Assembly (NCBI GenBank): GCA_903834925.1
Contig: CAILLA010000144.1
Coordinates: forward strand, 1-64,000
Length of the DNA stretch: 64,000 nt
Direction: 5' to 3'
DNA from: an uncultured Schlesneria sp.
Lineage (GTDB): Bacteria; Planctomycetota; Planctomycetia; Planctomycetales; Planctomycetaceae
Shown: positions 60,794 to 64,000 of the stretch, in pieces
Position numbering within the stretch: the first letter of the stretch is position 1
Layout: every line of letters begins with the position of its first letter
Program-made: the position numbers and the translations under genes
Notes under the pieces: generated by a model
What the model saw: the letters and a program-made list of their open reading frames with translations, nothing else
Databases searched by the model: none
What the model was told of the DNA's origin: nothing

Positions 60794-61798
60794 CTACATG
60801 TGTGGACGAGCTGCGACGACTGCTTCCTTCATCGCTTCGAGAGCCTTGCTGACGGCGGCGGGGAATGGACCGACAAGGGTGGCTCCTGAAGCCAGTCGAT
60901 GTCCGCCCCCCGTAAACTTTTCGGCGACGGCGGCGACGTTGAGTGTTTCCAGACGGCTGCGGAAGCTGACTTTGACCTGATGATTCTGCTGTTCGATCGC
61001 AATGAACGCTCCCTTGGTTCCCAGGACCTTCAGGCATTCATTGACAAGATCCTCGGTGTCCGCAGGGACCGCTCCGACCTCAGTGAACTCTTTCCATTCG
61101 ATCGTCGTATAGGCAAGTTCGCCATCACAGTCGAGCTTCATTCGACTGAGTGCCCGGCCGACAAGATGCATTTTGGCCAGCGTTCCTTGTTCGTAAATCG
61201 CCCGATAGATCGTCGGGGGGGAGGCTCCGCATTCAACCAAACGTCCTGCAATTCGAAAGGTTTCCGCCGAAACAGCGGCGAAACGAAACCAGCCTGTGTC
61301 TGTCGCAATTGCTGCGAATAACGCCGTTGCAGCATGAGGTGTTAGCGCAACCCCTAACGCTTCAGAAAGTTTGAAGATGAGCGATCCGGTCGCTTCGCTG
61401 GTGGTATCTTTGAACTCAATCGCGCCGAGGTCGTCGGAACTGACGTGATGGTCGATGACGACTCGTTTGGCAGACGAATCGCGCATCAGCTTTCCGACGT
61501 CGGATAACTGAGCCCAGGAACTGGTGTCGACAACAATATGGACTTCGGCCTGCGACACAACTTCCGGTTTGGCGACGGCACCGAGTTGCTGTGCCTGACG
61601 GGTGGGGTCGAGAAAATAAAGGTTGGCAGGGGTTGCCGATGTATTGACGATCTGCACGGTTTTACCGAGAGACTGCAGAATATACGCGAGTCCAATTTCC
61701 GAGCCGATTGCGTCAGCATCGGGCCTGACGTGGCTGGAAATGACAAACCGCTGGTGTGTTTGAATGATCTGCCGCAGTGGTTCCCAGTTGATGTTCAT
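60794..61798 (-). CDS. nrnA: NrnA-like DHH/DHHA1 phosphoesterase
   Basis: A 334-residue DHH-subfamily phosphoesterase of the NrnA type, which degrades short RNAs (nano-RNAs) and pAp. SSHVRPDADAIGSEIGLA (about residues 18-35), VVDTSSWAQL (about 87), RVVIDHHVSSDDLG (about 113) and TDTGWFRFA (about 160) are the four DHH-motif blocks. The C-terminal DHHA1 part has the conserved GGGHRLASGATLVGPF near residue 305. ATGs at 61804 and 61798 are both possible starts, neither with a strong ribosome-binding site; the frame extends to 61834. The gene lies divergent from the AroD/AroE-like gene. Confidence 0.9.
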   Translation of the reverse strand: MNINWEPLRQIIQTHQRFVISSHVRPDADAIGSEIGLAYILQSLGKTVQIVNTSATPANLYFLDPTRQAQQLGAVAKPEVVSQAEVHIVVDTSSWAQLSDVGKLMRDSSAKRVVIDHHVSSDDLGAIEFKDTTSEATGSLIFKLSEALGVALTPHAATALFAAIATDTGWFRFAAVSAETFRIAGRLVECGASPPTIYRAIYEQGTLAKMHLVGRALSRMKLDCDGELAYTTIEWKEFTEVGAVPADTEDLVNECLKVLGTKGAFIAIEQQNHQVKVSFRSRLETLNVAAVAEKFTGGGHRLASGATLVGPFPAAVSKALEAMKEAVVAARPHM

Positions 61799-62000
61799 GA
61801 CCATATCGTAAGTTTTGAGAAGTCTGCTTGGCAAGCGGACCGACGACTTCTCTCAATTCCAGTGTGGCATTTTGTTGAGTTTGTTTCGTATGATCTTTAC
61901 AACGATCAATTCATTTCAAAGAGGGTCGGTGGTCGAAAAAAACTTGTCGGGTCGATCCTTCGATCATCGTCATTACTCGTGTTGGAGCCTGTTTCTACAC

Positions 62001-63458
62001 ATGATCTGCATCTCTGTAACTCCGGAATCGCGTCAACTTGCGAAGGTTGATATCTACAATGCTGCTAATCAATGCGATCTGGTCGAAGTTTGTCTTGACC
62101 GACTTCACAAGGAACCGGATGTCAAAGATATGATCTCGGGTTCCAAGAAACCTGTCTTGATTTCATGCCGGCCTCCGCATGAAGGGGGCAAGTTCGACGG
62201 AACGGAAGACGAACGTCTGGCATTGTTGCGTCAGGCAATTATCGCGGGCCCTGATTACGTCGAATTGGACCCTGTGACGGCGATGAAGATCCCTCGGTTC
62301 GGAAAGACGCAGCGAGTCATCAGTTTTGCCAGTATGACTCGCCCACTCAATGACGTGGAAGAGGCGTTTGAAGAAGCGACCAGATGCAAGGCCGATGTCG
62401 TCAAGTTCACCTGGCCAACCGAAACGCTTGAGTCGGCGTGGCCGCTATTGGCGGTCGTCAGTCAGAAGCGGATGCTGCCGGTTGTCGGACTTGGACTCGG
62501 TCGCAGCGGGCTGACGTTTTCGTTGCTTGGTCGCAAATACGGCTCGCCCTGGATCTATGCCGCTCTCGAAAAAGGGATGGAGGCGTTTCCTGGCCAGCCA
62601 ACGGTCGGTGAATTGGATGATGTCTATCGCTGGCGGCAAGTCGATTCCAAGACTCGATTTATCGGCGTTGTTGGCGAGGGGGTCGTCGAACAGGCAATCT
62701 CGAAGATTCTTAACGCCGCGTTTGACATCAAAGGGATGAATACACGCTGTTTGCCTCTCGACTTCAAGTCGTTGGATCAACTTCCCAAAATGCTCGACAT
62801 TTTGAAAGTCCCAGCAGTCATATCAACAACGGATGCAGGACACCGTGTCATGGGTCTTGCCTCGACAGGTGACGATGTTGCAAAAGCATCGCAGTACACC
62901 GATGTCGTGATTAAGACACCCGAAGGTTGGCAGGCTCATAATCTTGTCTGGAAGTCAGCTCTTCGATCGCTCGAAGAAAAGCTGGGTAAGCAATCGAACG
63001 AAGATCGTCCGCTCGATAAACGTAACACCATGATCATTGGATCGAATGGTCTGGCGATATCGGTGGCACATGGCGTCAAACGACGTAACGGACTGGTCAG
63101 TATCTGTTCGGGCGACGAAGTGGCCGCTCAAAAAATCGCGGCATCATCCGATTTGAGGTATGTTCCCGTCGCCAAGCTTTATGACACGCTTGTGGATGTG
63201 GTTGTCCTGACAACGAATACCTTGGACTACGGTTCGAAAAAGACAACTCTGAATCCGTCACTGCTTCGGCAAGGGATGACGTTTATGGACCTCAGTGAAC
63301 TTCCGGGTGAATCATGGTTCACTCAACAAGCCCGTGAACGGGGTTGCAAGGTTGTTGAACCTGCTGAGGTCTTTGTCGGTTACATCAGTGCATTGTTTAA
63401 GTCGCTGACTGGCCACGATCTGCCACCGGATGCGATCGCACAAGGCTTGCTGGGATAG
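62001..63458 (+). CDS. Divergent AroD/AroE-like fusion protein
   Basis: A 485-residue protein with two parts. Residues 1-235 match the type I 3-dehydroquinate dehydratase fold: VLISCRPPHEGGKFDGTEDERLALLRQAI and ADVVKFTWPTETLESAW, with a Lys (K135) in place for the Schiff base. The catalytic His expected in ISYHD is absent (ISFASMTRP). The rest (about 245-480) looks like a shikimate dehydrogenase-like domain: RFIGVVGEGVVEQAISKILNAAF replaces the GxxxSxSP start, and the VTIPHK lysine loop is absent (VISTTDAGH). A glycine-poor Rossmann part follows (NTMIIGSNGLAISVAHGVKRR). So the protein may not perform the standard shikimate steps. ATG 62001 is the start that fits the family; the frame extends to 61815. 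Confidence 0.75.
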   Translation: MICISVTPESRQLAKVDIYNAANQCDLVEVCLDRLHKEPDVKDMISGSKKPVLISCRPPHEGGKFDGTEDERLALLRQAIIAGPDYVELDPVTAMKIPRFGKTQRVISFASMTRPLNDVEEAFEEATRCKADVVKFTWPTETLESAWPLLAVVSQKRMLPVVGLGLGRSGLTFSLLGRKYGSPWIYAALEKGMEAFPGQPTVGELDDVYRWRQVDSKTRFIGVVGEGVVEQAISKILNAAFDIKGMNTRCLPLDFKSLDQLPKMLDILKVPAVISTTDAGHRVMGLASTGDDVAKASQYTDVVIKTPEGWQAHNLVWKSALRSLEEKLGKQSNEDRPLDKRNTMIIGSNGLAISVAHGVKRRNGLVSICSGDEVAAQKIAASSDLRYVPVAKLYDTLVDVVVLTTNTLDYGSKKTTLNPSLLRQGMTFMDLSELPGESWFTQQARERGCKVVEPAEVFVGYISALFKSLTGHDLPPDAIAQGLLG

Positions 63459-63476
63459 GAACCTGACGTCGAACGG

Positions 63477-64000
63477 CTATTTCGCGGTGACTTGAAGTTT
63501 CACCACCTTGCCTTTGGCTCCGTCCTTCAAGAGGACGGGGATCTTCCAATGGCTAGTGGCAACTTTGCAGACGCCGCCGTTTCCATCGCGGCAATATCCA
63601 TAAGTAACGGAAAGCAACAGCGTTGCCTCGCCAGTCTTCTTTGCTGTGACGATCGCTAGTTTGGAAGTTGTTCCTTCGGAGGCGGATTCACGTTTTACGT
63701 CAATTTGATCTGCGGGGATCAACGACTGCGGTCCGTCAGTTTTCAACGTATAGGTGACGGGCAATAGTGGATTTAACTTGAAGCCTTGTGGAAGCGAGAA
63801 ATCGACTTGAACGTCGATCGTTGAAGCGGCCGACAATTCTTGCAGATTGAGATCAATTGCTTTCGCATTCGAAACCGAGGGAACAGTCGGGGGGGCATCC
63901 GCGGAACGGGGCGATGACAGTCCAGCGATGACAAGTTCATTCGCTTTCTTCGTCGCCAGATCGATGACAACAATTCGATTGTTGTTGGTATCGGCGACAT
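63477..64000 (-). CDS. NHL-repeat protein, 3' end only
   Basis: A partial gene that runs off the right edge. From the window edge the frame reads VADTNNNRIVVIDLATKKANELVIAGL, an NHL-repeat blade, then a linker and a C-terminal domain with VDFSLPQGFKLNPLLPVTYTLKTDGP and the YGYCRDGNGGVCKVATSHWKIPV stretch, which has two Cys as in the C-terminal domain of planctomycete NHL/thioredoxin-like proteins. The start, any signal peptide and any thioredoxin domain lie outside the window. A TTG at 63836 is an internal codon, not the start. The function is unknown; proteins of this type may take part in thiol redox or adhesion. Confidence 0.72.
   Translation of the reverse strand, partial: VADTNNNRIVVIDLATKKANELVIAGLSSPRSADAPPTVPSVSNAKAIDLNLQELSAASTIDVQVDFSLPQGFKLNPLLPVTYTLKTDGPQSLIPADQIDVKRESASEGTTSKLAIVTAKKTGEATLLLSVTYGYCRDGNGGVCKVATSHWKIPVLLKDGAKGKVVKLQVTAK

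Noticed and set aside
61538-62050. 170-codon plus-strand frame over the nrnA start
   Set aside because: Overlaps the conserved DHH motifs of nrnA on the other strand.
1-64000. CRISPR array, transfer RNA, ribosomal RNA, prophage or integrase
   Set aside because: No regularly spaced direct repeats, no cloverleaf with a CCA-type end, and no phage, integrase or transposase protein were seen.

Overview
The window looks like chromosomal DNA of a planctomycete. The evidence is two DUF1559 major-pilin-like proteins with prepilin N-termini and a HX9DG-type C-terminus, a PEP-CTERM protein, a serine/threonine kinase with a large C-terminal extension, a large secreted PA14/c-type cytochrome, DUF1080, YdjY and PPC-domain secreted proteins, and dispersed hairpin repeats. 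A relative of Schlesneria or another Planctomycetaceae is a guess from content, not a measurement. No rRNA, tRNA, CRISPR array, transposase or integrase gene was seen.

Layout. 0.4-7.7 kb (minus): one co-directional run made of two GspF-like membrane proteins, three pseudopilin-like proteins with ATGA/TGATG overlaps, two tandem DUF1559 pilins and a GT4 glycosyltransferase; an M81 peptidase lies upstream. 9.6-20.4 kb: GntP-type permease, Ser/Thr kinase, small unknown, phosphoesterase, PPC-domain protein, short RecQ helicase, and a WD40 lipoprotein gene broken by one extra A. 20.7-32 kb: a minus-strand secreted hydrolase, DUF1080 protein and GlcE-like oxidase; then a 48-codon remnant, truD, an ABC-2 permease and a five-haem-motif PA14 cytochrome on plus. 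32-38 kb (minus): ferritin-like protein, GT2, FloA, FAD oxidoreductase. 38.2-42.2 kb: a DinB / SDR / flavin-type oxidase / AhpD-like set beside a TetR gene, with matching 16-bp palindromes upstream of both transcription units, and a broken DinB gene. 43-50 kb: heavy-metal P-type ATPase, then a Ppx/GppA-HD protein and polyphosphate kinase. 50-57.7 kb: a metal ABC permease fused to a DtxR-like domain, YdjY, VOC, a frameshifted PEP-CTERM protein, a Tat-signal protein, a HEAT-like secreted protein and an alpha/beta-hydrolase pseudogene lacking its catalytic core. 58.1-64 kb: a secreted glycosidase with discoidin domains, NrnA, a divergent AroD/AroE-like fusion, and the end of an NHL-repeat protein.

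The most unusual signal is in the intergenic DNA. A family of about 100-bp twin-hairpin elements (family A; TGCCAC/GTGGCA ends, conserved GTCTTC/GAAGAC loops, stems that differ in sequence but keep pairing) occurs at about 25.2, 26.7, 33.9, 36.6, 40.4 and 45.3 kb. A second element (family B; about 190-230 bp, hairpins at both ends and an inverted internal pair of hairpins with a CGCTCCGC loop) is inserted inside two of the A copies, both times in the conserved loop and in the same orientation, and in one case is flanked by a perfect 13-bp direct repeat. A third, partial B copy sits at 57.9 kb. This looks like a small non-autonomous mobile element that targets the loop of another repeat.

Four genes carry disabling lesions: WD40, PEP-CTERM and DinB have single-base frameshifts, and the hydrolase has a large deletion. 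The single-base ones could be sequencing errors and should be checked against reads.
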